From Haloprofundus halophilus (lineage in GTDB: Archaea; Halobacteriota; Halobacteria; Halobacteriales; Haloferacaceae): DNA of 64,000 nt. This document shows, in pieces, positions 1 to 6,863 of the stretch (its first letter is position 1; each line of letters opens with the position of its first letter). The notes below the pieces were generated by a model. That model was not told the origin of the DNA. It did not search any database and worked only from the letters and a program-made list of their open reading frames with translations. The translations under genes were made by a program, and so were the position numbers. The DNA lies in contig NZ_QQRR01000001.1 in NCBI RefSeq assembly GCF_003439925.1, positions 1 through 64,000 of the forward strand, in the 5' to 3' direction.

Positions 1-86
1 CTATCCGCTACGAGTCTGAACTCGTACAACTAGCATGGCTAAATCGGACCCCGATAGCAATGACCTCCGGCAGGATCAACCGGAAT
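1..86 (-). rRNA. rrs: 16S ribosomal RNA, 5' end only (gene runs off the window)
   Basis: Read on the minus strand from position 86, the sequence begins ATTCCGGTTGATCCTGCCGG and continues with the GGTCATTGC and TTTAGCCATGC blocks that open archaeal 16S rRNA. Only the first 86 bases are present; the rest lies left of position 1. The exact mature 5' base is inferred from the conserved family start. The gene is transcribed away from tbp, from promoters between about 300 and 550. Confidence 0.97.
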
Positions 87-89
87 GTT

Positions 90-109
90 CCTGACCCGAA
101 TGGGTCAGG
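90..109 (-). other. Leader hairpin just upstream of 16S rRNA
   Basis: A perfect 8-bp inverted repeat (CCTGACCC / GGGTCAGG) with a GAAT loop sits three bases upstream of the mature 16S 5' end. A second 6-bp hairpin (GCTCTC / GAGAGC) lies at 124-139. Such leader structure is expected in pre-rRNA. The bulge-helix-bulge processing stem cannot be seen because its 3' partner is outside the window. Confidence 0.6.
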
Positions 110-301
110 GGGTGGCGGGATTTGCTCTCTGACGAGAGCGAATCACCGTTATAGGTATTGCATGGTCCGAGTTCGGCGACGGGACCGTCGGTCGGTCGGG
201 TGTCACCGAACTACGTTGGCTCACATCAGATTCCGTCTGTACGGCGGACCGCAGGGGCGGAATCCTCATTTCCTTCGGACCTGAACCAATGCGATTGTCG
301 G

Positions 302-317
302 GTATAAACCCGTCGAA
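302..317 (-). promoter_or_regulatory. rRNA operon promoter (proximal)
   Basis: On the minus strand the site reads TTCGACGGGTTTATAC, which resembles the TTCGACG plus TTTAT-type element of haloarchaeal rRNA promoters. It lies about 220 bases upstream of the 16S start. TATA-like core is at 302-308. Confidence 0.7.
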
Positions 318-402
318 TCTCGTTGGCGGTCCGTGATTGGTGACCGGCTTGAACGGCCACCGAACCACACTGCGTCTTGCTGCATTTCTATTGAGTGGAA
401 CG

Positions 403-415
403 TAGAACTTAACGC
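403..415 (-). promoter_or_regulatory. rRNA operon promoter (distal candidate)
   Basis: Minus-strand GCGTTAAGTTC matches the TTAAGT-type box of haloarchaeal rRNA promoters and lies about 100 bases upstream of the proximal promoter. Multiple tandem promoters are usual for haloarchaeal rRNA operons. A third, weaker candidate is the AT-rich GATATTTTTC at about 436-446. Confidence 0.45.
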
Positions 416-602
416 TGTTGATTCACTCCTATCTACGAAAAATATCCACGAATTCGAGTTACCGTTCAACGTGGTACTCACCGGCACGGTACAGATCAGT
501 TCTCAGTCGATGCGACACCGTAGCACTCGGCGGGTGGAGAGCGGATGGACGCGATAGTAATATTATCATTCGCACGCATGTGTGAGACAAGATTCGTGTC
601 GG

Positions 603-610
603 TTTATAAG
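603..610 (+). promoter_or_regulatory. TATA box of tbp
   Basis: TTTATAAG is centred about 31 bases before the tbp ATG, which predicts a leaderless or nearly leaderless transcript. Confidence 0.75.
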
Positions 611-637
611 GCCGGGGCGAGGAAACCAGACCGAACA

Positions 638-1198
638 ATGACGACGCCGGCAGATTCAATCGAGATACAGAACGTAGTCGCATCGACTGGTATTGGACAA
701 GAGCTCGACCTGGAGGCGCTCGCAGAGGACCTTCCCGGGGCGGATTTCAACCCGGATAACTTCCCCGGTCTCGTCTACCGGACGCAGAATCCGAAGGCGG
801 CCGCACTCATCTTCCGCTCCGGGAAGATCGTCTGTACTGGTGCCAAGAGCATCGACGACGTCCACGAGGCGCTCGGGATAATCTTCGAGAAACTCCGTGA
901 CCTGCGTATTCCCGTCGAGGAGAGCCCCGAGATCACCGTCCAGAACATCGTCTCCAGCGCGGACCTCGGCCACAATCTCAACCTCAACGCGCTCGCGATC
1001 GGTCTCGGTCTCGAGGACGTCGAGTACGAACCCGAGCAGTTCCCGGGACTCGTCTACCGTATGGACCACCCGGAGGTCGTCATTCTGCTGTTCGGGAGCG
1101 GGAAAATCGTCATCACGGGCGGCAAACGAACCGACGACGCCGAGACAGCGGTCGAAGAGATCGTCGAACGAATTCAGAACCTCGGTCTACTCGGCTGA
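638..1198 (+). CDS. tbp: TATA-binding protein (TBP)
   Basis: Archaeal TBP, 186 aa, the usual length. It binds the TATA box and recruits TFB (a tfb gene is at 62318-63286) and RNA polymerase. The saddle fold shows as two direct repeats of about 90 residues: IEIQNVVAST with FPGLVYRTQNPKAAALIF and GKIVCTGAKS, then ITVQNIVSSA with FPGLVYRMDHPEVVILLF and GKIVITGGKR. The ATG at 638 is chosen because homology starts there (MTTPADSIEIQN) and the TATA box is about 31 bases upstream; an in-frame ATG at 545 would lie upstream of that promoter. Haloarchaea often carry several TBPs, so which paralogue this is cannot be decided here. It is divergent from the rRNA operon, sharing the roughly 550-base control region. 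Confidence 0.97.
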   Translation: MTTPADSIEIQNVVASTGIGQELDLEALAEDLPGADFNPDNFPGLVYRTQNPKAAALIFRSGKIVCTGAKSIDDVHEALGIIFEKLRDLRIPVEESPEITVQNIVSSADLGHNLNLNALAIGLGLEDVEYEPEQFPGLVYRMDHPEVVILLFGSGKIVITGGKRTDDAETAVEEIVERIQNLGLLG

Positions 1199-1329
1199 CC
1201 GACGACGAACGCGTCGACGACGCTATCACGCGAGACGTGACCGGACCCTGCGAGGCGGCCGGAGGAGGTCGGCCGCAGCATCGTCTCGGACAAAACCGTC
1301 AAATACGGGGGGCAAAAAGAGTCGAGTGG

Positions 1330-2121
1330 ATGACCGCACGCGAGGATATCGCGTTCCTCGTCGGTTCGGCGAGTCGAGTCGCTGTACTCGAACAACTCCA
1401 GCGCACGCCACAGCGACCGATAGAACTCGCGGAGACGTGTCCCTGCACGCGCGAGACCGTTCAGCGCGCCCTCGCGGGGTTCACCGAACGAGGGTGGGTC
1501 GAGAAGCGTTCGCCGCAGTACCATCTCACACTCGGCGGTGAACTCGTGTTGGATCGGTACCACGCGCTCGTCGAAGCGAACGAGGACGCGAGACGCATCG
1601 CTCCGTTCGCCGCGAACGTCTGCGACTCGCTCACCGACCTCTCACACGAGGTGTGCCAGCGCGCGACGATAACCGTCGGAACGTCGGAGGACCCACACGC
1701 GCCCATCCACCGATTTCTCTCCGTGCTCGGCACGGATTCCGTCGGCCGGTTCCGCGGGATGACACCCATCGTAAGCCGAGTGTTCAACGAGGCGGCAGCG
1801 CGAGTCATCGCACCGAACACCGAGATGGAACTGGTCGTCGACACGTCAGTGCTCGAAGCCTCGCCCGCGGTCGACCCGGAGGCGACCGAGCGAGCGGCCG
1901 AACTCGACCAGTTCTCGCTGTATCTATCGCCCTCGCCGATCGACGTCGGCCTCGCGTTGTTCGACGGTTACGCGTGGTTGGGCGCGTACGACACCGGAAA
2001 CCTGGTCGCGTGCCTCGACGGCGACGACCCGGAACTGGTCGAGTGGGTAGAAAGCGAGTACCAGAGTGTCCGCGAAACGGCCAGCGAGGTCGATCCGGTC
2101 TCGACGACACTCTCGGAGTAG
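1330..2121 (+). CDS. FilR1-type winged-helix transcriptional regulator
   Basis: 263 aa. Residues 1-75 form a winged helix-turn-helix (IAFLVGSASRVAVLEQLQ, then CTRETVQRALAGFTERGW). The remaining 180 residues match the layout of the FilR1 middle/C-terminal domain of haloarchaeal HTH regulators, ending in a DVGLALFDGYAWLGAYD segment and a WVESEY tail. A paralogue with the same layout (261 aa) is at 34156-34941. The ATG at 1330 is preferred over one at 1237 because the HTH begins directly after it. The role is presumed DNA-binding regulation; target and ligand are unknown. It converges on orc1. Confidence 0.75.
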   Translation: MTAREDIAFLVGSASRVAVLEQLQRTPQRPIELAETCPCTRETVQRALAGFTERGWVEKRSPQYHLTLGGELVLDRYHALVEANEDARRIAPFAANVCDSLTDLSHEVCQRATITVGTSEDPHAPIHRFLSVLGTDSVGRFRGMTPIVSRVFNEAAARVIAPNTEMELVVDTSVLEASPAVDPEATERAAELDQFSLYLSPSPIDVGLALFDGYAWLGAYDTGNLVACLDGDDPELVEWVESEYQSVRETASEVDPVSTTLSE

Positions 2122-2313
2122 CGGGAGAACGGTTGGCGGAGACGGTGACGTCGGCACCCGAGTCGAGGCCGGTGTGATGGCCCCCGTCACGCGTGATGGT
2201 TTCGGCTACATAGTCAGTGAGAAAATATATAACAGCCTCCGACGACGAGCAAAACGCAGTCACCGTTCGCTGACCAGTTTCGGCCCTCCCACCGATTCAG
2301 AGCGCGGAGACGA

Positions 2314-3519
2314 CTACGAATCGCCGTTTTCGGTCAGAACTTCTTTCACTACTTCGGGATTTTCGAGTAGTTGGTGTTTCGTGTAGCTGCCCTCGGCGCT
2401 GCCGCCGCTGTGTTTCGACTGTTCGATGATGTCGAGAAACGCGTGTTCTTTCAGTAAGTCGCGAACGCGACGAAGCGAGAGGCTGTCCGACCCCTCCTGT
2501 CGACAGATACTCTCGTAAATCTCGTACACGCGACTGGTCCTGAACCCGTCCTTCCGCTGATTCGACAGCGAGAGAACCGCGAGCGCCTGCAGAACGTAGC
2601 GCGAGTGCGGTGTCGACCCGCGGATGAGTTCACGGAAGCGGTCCGTCTCCGCGCGTTCGCGCGCTTGCGTGACGTAGATCTCCTTGACCGTCGGTGCGCC
2701 GTTCGACTGCGCAATCTCACCGGCGTATCGAAGGATGTCGATAGCCTTCCGCGCGTCACCGTGTTCGCGCGCCGCGAGTGCCGCCGCCCGTGGAATCGTC
2801 GACGGGTCGAGGACGCCGTCGCGGAACGCGTCGCTGCGAGCGTCCATGATATCGCGGAGCTGGTTGGCGTCGTACGGCGGAAAGACGAACTCGCGCTCGC
2901 AGAGGCTGCTCTTGACGCGTTCGTCCATCCGGTCTTTGTACTGTATCTTGTTGCTGATGCCGATGACGCCGAGTTTACAGTTCTCGATCTTGCCGGCCTC
3001 GCCCGCACGCGAGAGTTGCATGAGGATGTCGTCGTTCTCCAGTTTGTCTATCTCGTCTAAGATGATGAGGACGACGTCGTACGTCACGTCCAAGATTCGC
3101 CACAGGCGCTTGTAGTACGTCGCCGTGCTGAGGCCCTTGTCGGGGACTTTGATGTCGGTGAGTTCCGACTGGTTGACGCTGTCGGCGATAGTCTGGACCG
3201 CCTGCGTCTCGGTCGTGTCCTGCGCGCAGTCGACGTAGGCGAACGTCGCGTTGACCGCCTCCTCGCTCGCAGTTTCGACGAGTCGTTGGGAGACGTACTT
3301 CGCGCAGAGCGACTTTCCGGTTCCCGTCTTCCCGTAGATGAGGACGTTGCTGGGACTCTGTCCGAAGATGGCGGGGTTTACCGCCGTCGCGAGGTCCGAG
3401 ATCTCGTCGTCGCGGCCGACGATTCGACCCTCACCCGGCAGGTGGCTGATCTCGAGTAGCTCTTTGTTGGCGAATATCGGGTCCTCGCGCGTGAAGAGGT
3501 CGTCCCCTGCGTCCGGCAT
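2314..3519 (-). CDS. orc1: Orc1/Cdc6 replication initiator, origin-linked
   Basis: 401 aa AAA+ ATPase of the archaeal Orc1/Cdc6 family. Walker A is GKTGTGKS (about residues 63-70), Walker B is LIILDEIDKL, sensor 1 is IGISN, followed by the AAA+ lid and a C-terminal winged-helix domain (from about residue 305). The family binds origin recognition boxes and loads MCM. The ATG at 3519 is chosen because MPDAGDDLF begins the conserved protein; the nine recognition boxes start 9 bases upstream of it. The first two boxes overlap the promoter region, so autoregulation by the product is likely (inference). The adjacent origin marks this as an origin-linked initiator rather than one of the many orphan paralogues. 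Confidence 0.95.
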   Translation of the reverse strand: MPDAGDDLFTREDPIFANKELLEISHLPGEGRIVGRDDEISDLATAVNPAIFGQSPSNVLIYGKTGTGKSLCAKYVSQRLVETASEEAVNATFAYVDCAQDTTETQAVQTIADSVNQSELTDIKVPDKGLSTATYYKRLWRILDVTYDVVLIILDEIDKLENDDILMQLSRAGEAGKIENCKLGVIGISNKIQYKDRMDERVKSSLCEREFVFPPYDANQLRDIMDARSDAFRDGVLDPSTIPRAAALAAREHGDARKAIDILRYAGEIAQSNGAPTVKEIYVTQARERAETDRFRELIRGSTPHSRYVLQALAVLSLSNQRKDGFRTSRVYEIYESICRQEGSDSLSLRRVRDLLKEHAFLDIIEQSKHSGGSAEGSYTKHQLLENPEVVKEVLTENGDS

Positions 3520-3527
3520 ACCCGAGC

Positions 3528-3547
3528 ACACCACGTTTCCGGTGAAA
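3528..3547 (-). repeat. Origin recognition box 1
   Basis: Minus-strand copy TTTCACCGGAAACGTGGTGT, 9 bases upstream of the orc1 start codon and 49 bases from box 2. Its position suggests it also controls orc1. Confidence 0.9.
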
Positions 3548-3576
3548 TGGTTTCGGATTTCCGACCGTCGACACAC

Positions 3577-3596
3577 ACACCACGTTTCCGGTGAAC
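3577..3596 (-). repeat. Origin recognition box 2
   Basis: Minus-strand copy GTTCACCGGAAACGTGGTGT, one mismatch to box 1, same orientation. Confidence 0.9.
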
Positions 3597-3640
3597 GGGG
3601 TCAAAGGTGAGGAGAGGGTCCACACGAAACGGGGGTTTCG

Positions 3641-3660
3641 GTTCACCGGAAACGAGGTGA
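3641..3660 (+). repeat. Origin recognition box 3
   Basis: Plus-strand copy GTTCACCGGAAACGAGGTGA. It faces boxes 1 and 2 in inverted orientation and is followed by CCCC. Confidence 0.88.
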
Positions 3661-3806
3661 CCCCTCCCTTCCCGGAAGATTCCAACCGGCGGGGGTCGCG
3701 AACTACAGGTGCAACGACGGAGGTGAACGTTCGGAGGATCGGAGTAAACAGTGAGTACAGGGAACGAGAAACGAGGAGTACAGAATGTGATGGGTTCAGA
3801 CCGGGC

Positions 3807-3871
3807 AACGACTGCGGAGATTAGAACCAACGACTACGGAGTTAGAACTAACGACTACGGAGATTAGAATT
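3807..3871. repeat. 22-bp direct repeats (3 copies) in oriC
   Basis: Three units at 3807-3828, 3829-3849 and 3850-3871 share AACGACTACGGAG followed by ATTAGAA. The tract lies in the relatively AT-rich gap between boxes 3 and 4. Confidence 0.75.
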
Positions 3872-4235
3872 CAACATCTCGGGAGGACGGCCGGAGGCGA
3901 ATCGAACCGTCGAGCCAGCCAGTCCGATGCTCCCTGCACCGGTCGCACACGAAGTGCGTCGTCGGTCTCTGCGGTACGTCGTCGGTCTCTGAGAGTTCTT
4001 CGTAAACTACCCGCAGAACGCTTCACCGACCGTCGATTCATCTGGAACCCGTTCGCAACCTCACTCGATAGAACTACTGCAACCGATTTACTGGACTGTT
4101 GTAGGTTACGTGTGATAAATCAGTAGGTTATCGAAGCGGTTCTCATCGACAGACCACCGGCGAATATCTCCTATAACGACAACCGTCCCTCCCCCTCTCG
4201 TTCGGTGCACCGTTTCTGAGCGACGTTTCTTTCCC

Positions 4236-4255
4236 GTTCACCGGAAACGTGGTGT
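4236..4255 (+). repeat. Origin recognition box 4
   Basis: Plus-strand copy GTTCACCGGAAACGTGGTGT, identical to box 2 in inverse orientation, on the far side of the AT-rich stretch. Confidence 0.9.
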
Positions 4256-4376
4256 GTCCGCGCCCGCCTGGACACTCGTGCACCTATTCCCGTTTAATCG
4301 TAAAACACCACAGTTCGTCCTCCGAACTGTAGAACGTCACCTCTCGTCGGACGCTACGGATTCTTCCTCGATACGC

Positions 4377-4396
4377 TTTCACCGGAAACGTGGTGT
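4377..4396 (+). repeat. Origin recognition box 5
   Basis: Plus-strand copy TTTCACCGGAAACGTGGTGT, identical to box 1. Confidence 0.9.
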
Positions 4397-4410
4397 GCGA
4401 CACTCTGGCT

Positions 4411-4498
4411 TACTCGTACCTACTCGCACCTACTCTTACCTACTCGGACACTCGTGCTTGCTCGTACTTGCCCGCACTTGCCCGCACTTGCCCGCGGA
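4411..4498. repeat. 10-bp phased repeat tract in oriC
   Basis: About nine consecutive 10-base units. The first part follows TACTCGTACC (TACTCGCACC, TACTCTTACC and so on) and grades into CTTGCCCGCA units. The period is close to one helical turn. It sits directly after box 5. Confidence 0.75.
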
Positions 4499-4535
4499 CA
4501 CCCCGTTTCTCACTCTCGCGTGTTCCGTAACGAGT

Positions 4536-4599
4536 CTCTGGTACCGACAACCTCTGGTACTGACAGCCTCTGGTACCGACAACCCCTGGTACCCACAAC
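4536..4599. repeat. 16-bp tandem repeat (4 copies) in oriC
   Basis: Four 16-base units starting at 4536, 4552, 4568 and 4584, consensus CTCTGGTACCGACAAC, with a degenerate fifth. Lies between boxes 5 and 6. Confidence 0.8.
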
Positions 4600-4713
4600 C
4601 TCTGAGTCTACAACGAGTCTGTGACGGACCACTCCAAGTGGATACACTCCACTGTGCGACGCCGTGCGCAGCGTCTCAGAGCGAACATCAGTTCTCGCCG
4701 AGGCGATCTCAGA

Positions 4714-4733
4714 TTTCACCGGAAACAAGGTGT
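4714..4733 (+). repeat. Origin recognition box 6
   Basis: Plus-strand copy TTTCACCGGAAACAAGGTGT. Boxes 6, 7 and 8 are spaced 52 and 50 bases apart. Confidence 0.88.
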
Positions 4734-4765
4734 CTGTCAAACGTAGATACAGAGACTTCCTCGAC

Positions 4766-4785
4766 TTTCACCGGAAACTCGGTGT
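4766..4785 (+). repeat. Origin recognition box 7
   Basis: Plus-strand copy TTTCACCGGAAACTCGGTGT. Confidence 0.88.
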
Positions 4786-4815
4786 CTCTCACACTCTCCC
4801 CGGCATCTACTCGAA

Positions 4816-4835
4816 ATTCACCGGAAATTCGGTGA
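4816..4835 (+). repeat. Origin recognition box 8
   Basis: Plus-strand copy ATTCACCGGAAATTCGGTGA, the most divergent of the nine. Confidence 0.8.
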
Positions 4836-4934
4836 CGATTGACCTTGTACGTGAGAGGTCGATTGTGCGTGAGAGGTCGACTGCGGTGTGGAATCGCGTG
4901 TCCGGGCTTCTACTGCGGTCCGTCACAATCTCAC

Positions 4935-4954
4935 ATTCACCGGAAACGCGGTGT
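4935..4954 (+). repeat. Origin recognition box 9
   Basis: Plus-strand copy ATTCACCGGAAACGCGGTGT. It is the last box, about 140 bases before the origin-adjacent gene at 5096. Confidence 0.88.
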
Positions 4955-5095
4955 GGGACACGCTCGTCGGGCCGCGCCCGTCGCCGCGGTTCTCTACCCA
5001 CAGACACGGAGCCGTACACCGTACTCGTGAACCCTCTCGACGGTGTTTCACTGACTGCCGGTGGGCGTAACAGTCAATATCGGGCGGAGGTATAC

Positions 5096-5674
5096 GTGTC
5101 AACAGTGGCCACTCGACACGGCGGTCAACGCGTCGAATCGCCGAGCATCCGCTCGAAACGAACGCCACACGACCCGCCGCTCAGAGACCCGACTCTCTAC
5201 GCGCTCACCGACCATTTCCGCGAGCGACTGCGACAGCCGGGTCGATACGTCTCACTCTCTACGGTGAGCGACGCCATCGAGTACGGACAGCTTCGGTGGA
5301 ACCGGACCGAGGGGTGGCGATTCGCCCTCGTCCGCAACGGCGTCCGGTTCCTCGTCGTCGTCGGCGACACGGAGACGACCTCGCCGGTCGTGGTCACCGC
5401 GTGGACCGAAATCGACGATTGGGACGAGGCGATGGCCGCAGACCGCTGGACGGCCGACGACGTTCACACGATTCGTCTCAGAGCCGCACTCAGCGAGGAG
5501 TCCGACTGCCGGATTCCGTCACGCATCCGTCCGCGAATCGTCGAACGCCCGTTCGAGATGGGCGAACACCGACTCACGACCGCCGCAGGCGACGGCCACG
5601 TCGAGTGTTGCGACTGCCGAGGTCGGTTCCGGTCGAAACGACAGTTGCTCACGACCGCCTGTCGTCGGGGCTAA
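5096..5674 (+). CDS. Origin-adjacent conserved hypothetical protein
   Basis: 192 aa if started at GTG 5096. I do not recognise a named family. The central region (about residues 38-125) is a compact alpha/beta stretch with RFLVVVGDTETTSPVVVTAW, and the C-terminus carries a Cys cluster (HVECCDCRGRF) and a final Cys. The frame stays open far upstream into oriC, but that part overlaps recognition boxes 6-9. GTG 5096 is chosen because the reading becomes ordered after it and a CAATATC box lies about 20-25 bases before it. It is transcribed away from the origin and flanks it opposite orc1, so a link to replication is possible but only inferred. The start is uncertain. Confidence 0.6.
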   Translation: MSTVATRHGGQRVESPSIRSKRTPHDPPLRDPTLYALTDHFRERLRQPGRYVSLSTVSDAIEYGQLRWNRTEGWRFALVRNGVRFLVVVGDTETTSPVVVTAWTEIDDWDEAMAADRWTADDVHTIRLRAALSEESDCRIPSRIRPRIVERPFEMGEHRLTTAAGDGHVECCDCRGRFRSKRQLLTTACRRG

Positions 5675-5733
5675 GCGCATCCCACAGTTCGCGACCCTGT
5701 CGTCGGGCGTTTACCACGCCGCTGCTTGGACAT

Positions 5734-5793
5734 CGCCGTTTCGACATCTCGACGGTACCGCCGTTTCCACATCCCGACGGTACCGCCATTTCG
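5734..5793. repeat. 25-bp tandem repeat (2.4 copies)
   Basis: Units at 5734-5758 and 5759-5783, each CGCCGTTTC followed by a CATC-CGACGGTAC half, plus a partial third. It lies 60 bases after the preceding gene. The rest of the gap up to 5965 holds a TATA-like AAATATAAC at about 5886 and no gene. Confidence 0.8.
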
Positions 5794-5965
5794 TGCGTTC
5801 GATTGCGCGATCATCCCGACGTTCGAGGATTCAGTATTGTTGACAATCAAGACCCCGAGAGTGTCCGGTGGAGGCTCTACAAGCGGAAATATAACTACTC
5901 AGAGTACGAACGTACGGTATCGTCCGCCGAGGGGAGGATGAGCCTCGGAGGCGGGAGAGCTCACT

Positions 5966-6523
5966 ATGCGAAAACCAGCATTCGGGAGAGCAGCAACACG
6001 AACACGACGGGCAGTGTTGCGAGTCGTCTGGCCGGCCGTCGAGTCGGTTCGCTCGGGAATCGACTGGACCGAGACTCGACTCGCCTCGGAGCGGTCGAGT
6101 CGGTCCTGGCAGCGCGTCTGGCTCACGCGAAACGAGGTACGGTGGCGCAAGGCCGGCACCGTCGTCGAGTGTTTCGGCGTCGCCGACGGCTACCTCGCGA
6201 CCGTCGAGTACACCGACAGGGACGTGACGTGGCAACTCACGAAAGGACCCGTTCCGCTCGCCAGTGCACTGGCCGTCAGCGCCCTCTATCTCCAGTACGG
6301 AGTGACGCCGCACGTCGACACCGACGGTCGGATGTTCGTCGCCGTCGTCGACGGCCGCCCCGTCGAAGCGTTCCGGAACTTCGCGGAGAAACCGTTCGAG
6401 TACAGCTATCTCGACGGCTACAGTTCGCTCGACGAACTCCCGAACTGGGTCGACCGGACCGATATCGAATCCGTCTACAGCCGACTCGAAAAACGGCACC
6501 GACGCGAACTCCCGCCGGAGTGA
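5966..6523 (+). CDS. Hypothetical protein
   Basis: 185 aa, family not recognised. The N-terminus is basic (residues 1-25, RKPAFGRAATRTRRAV). The middle has a strand-rich segment (VWLTRNEVRWRKAGTVVECF) and a hydrophobic helix PLASALAVSALYLQYG around residues 96-111. The C-terminus is charged (RLEKRHRRELPPE). Codon use and acidic/Arg-rich composition resemble its neighbours. No signal peptide is clear. It is flanked by repeat-bearing gaps on both sides and has no evident operon partner. Confidence 0.5.
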   Translation: MRKPAFGRAATRTRRAVLRVVWPAVESVRSGIDWTETRLASERSSRSWQRVWLTRNEVRWRKAGTVVECFGVADGYLATVEYTDRDVTWQLTKGPVPLASALAVSALYLQYGVTPHVDTDGRMFVAVVDGRPVEAFRNFAEKPFEYSYLDGYSSLDELPNWVDRTDIESVYSRLEKRHRRELPPE

Positions 6524-6633
6524 GACCCCCGGTCTGATCGACTGTCGGATATCGTCTATGACTCTCGTCGTGCATCCGATTCCCGAAAAGTCACTTCTCT
6601 CCGAGCGTTGGCGCCAGAAAAATCGCTTCCCCC

Positions 6634-6684
6634 GAACGTCGACCCCAGAAGAACGTCGACCCCAGAAGAACGTCGACTCCAGAA
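6634..6684. repeat. 17-bp tandem repeat (3 copies)
   Basis: Three units at 6634, 6651 and 6668, consensus GAACGTCGACCCCAGAA. The 340-base gap between 6524 and 6863 otherwise holds no gene that I can support. Confidence 0.85.
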
Positions 6685-6863
6685 GGGTCACTCCTTTTCG
6701 AGTGTCGACCCCCGAGTCCCCCGTGTCGGTCACGCCGTCGACCGGCCCGACGACGACACCTTCGGACTCGCGGACGTGAAGTTCCGCCCACGGTGCGCGG
6801 TCATATCGACTCGGTTTCGAGAGAGTCGGAAGCGGTTTTCCGTCGGCGTTCCTACCAGGGACG

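Larger units (their letters stand above)
3520..5080. other. Chromosomal replication origin (oriC) region
   Basis: A roughly 1.56-kb gene-free stretch next to orc1. It contains nine close copies of a 20-bp box with core TTCACCGGAAACGTGGTGT, the pattern of haloarchaeal origin recognition boxes (ORBs). Two boxes point left (3528, 3577) and seven point right (3641, 4236, 4377, 4714, 4766, 4816, 4935). Between the third and fourth boxes lies a relatively AT-rich part (about 3815-3880 and 4080-4200) that could be the unwinding element. Three tandem-repeat tracts are interspersed (3807-3871, 4411-4498, 4536-4599). Open frames here have no family resemblance and overlap the boxes, so I do not call genes. 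Confidence 0.92.

Noticed and set aside
4411-4599. Tandem repeats in oriC as a CRISPR array
   Set aside because: Units are contiguous with no unique spacers, and no cas genes are present.
4254-4835. Plus-strand frame of 193 residues inside oriC
   Set aside because: It reads through recognition boxes and tandem repeats, with a low-complexity product and no family resemblance.
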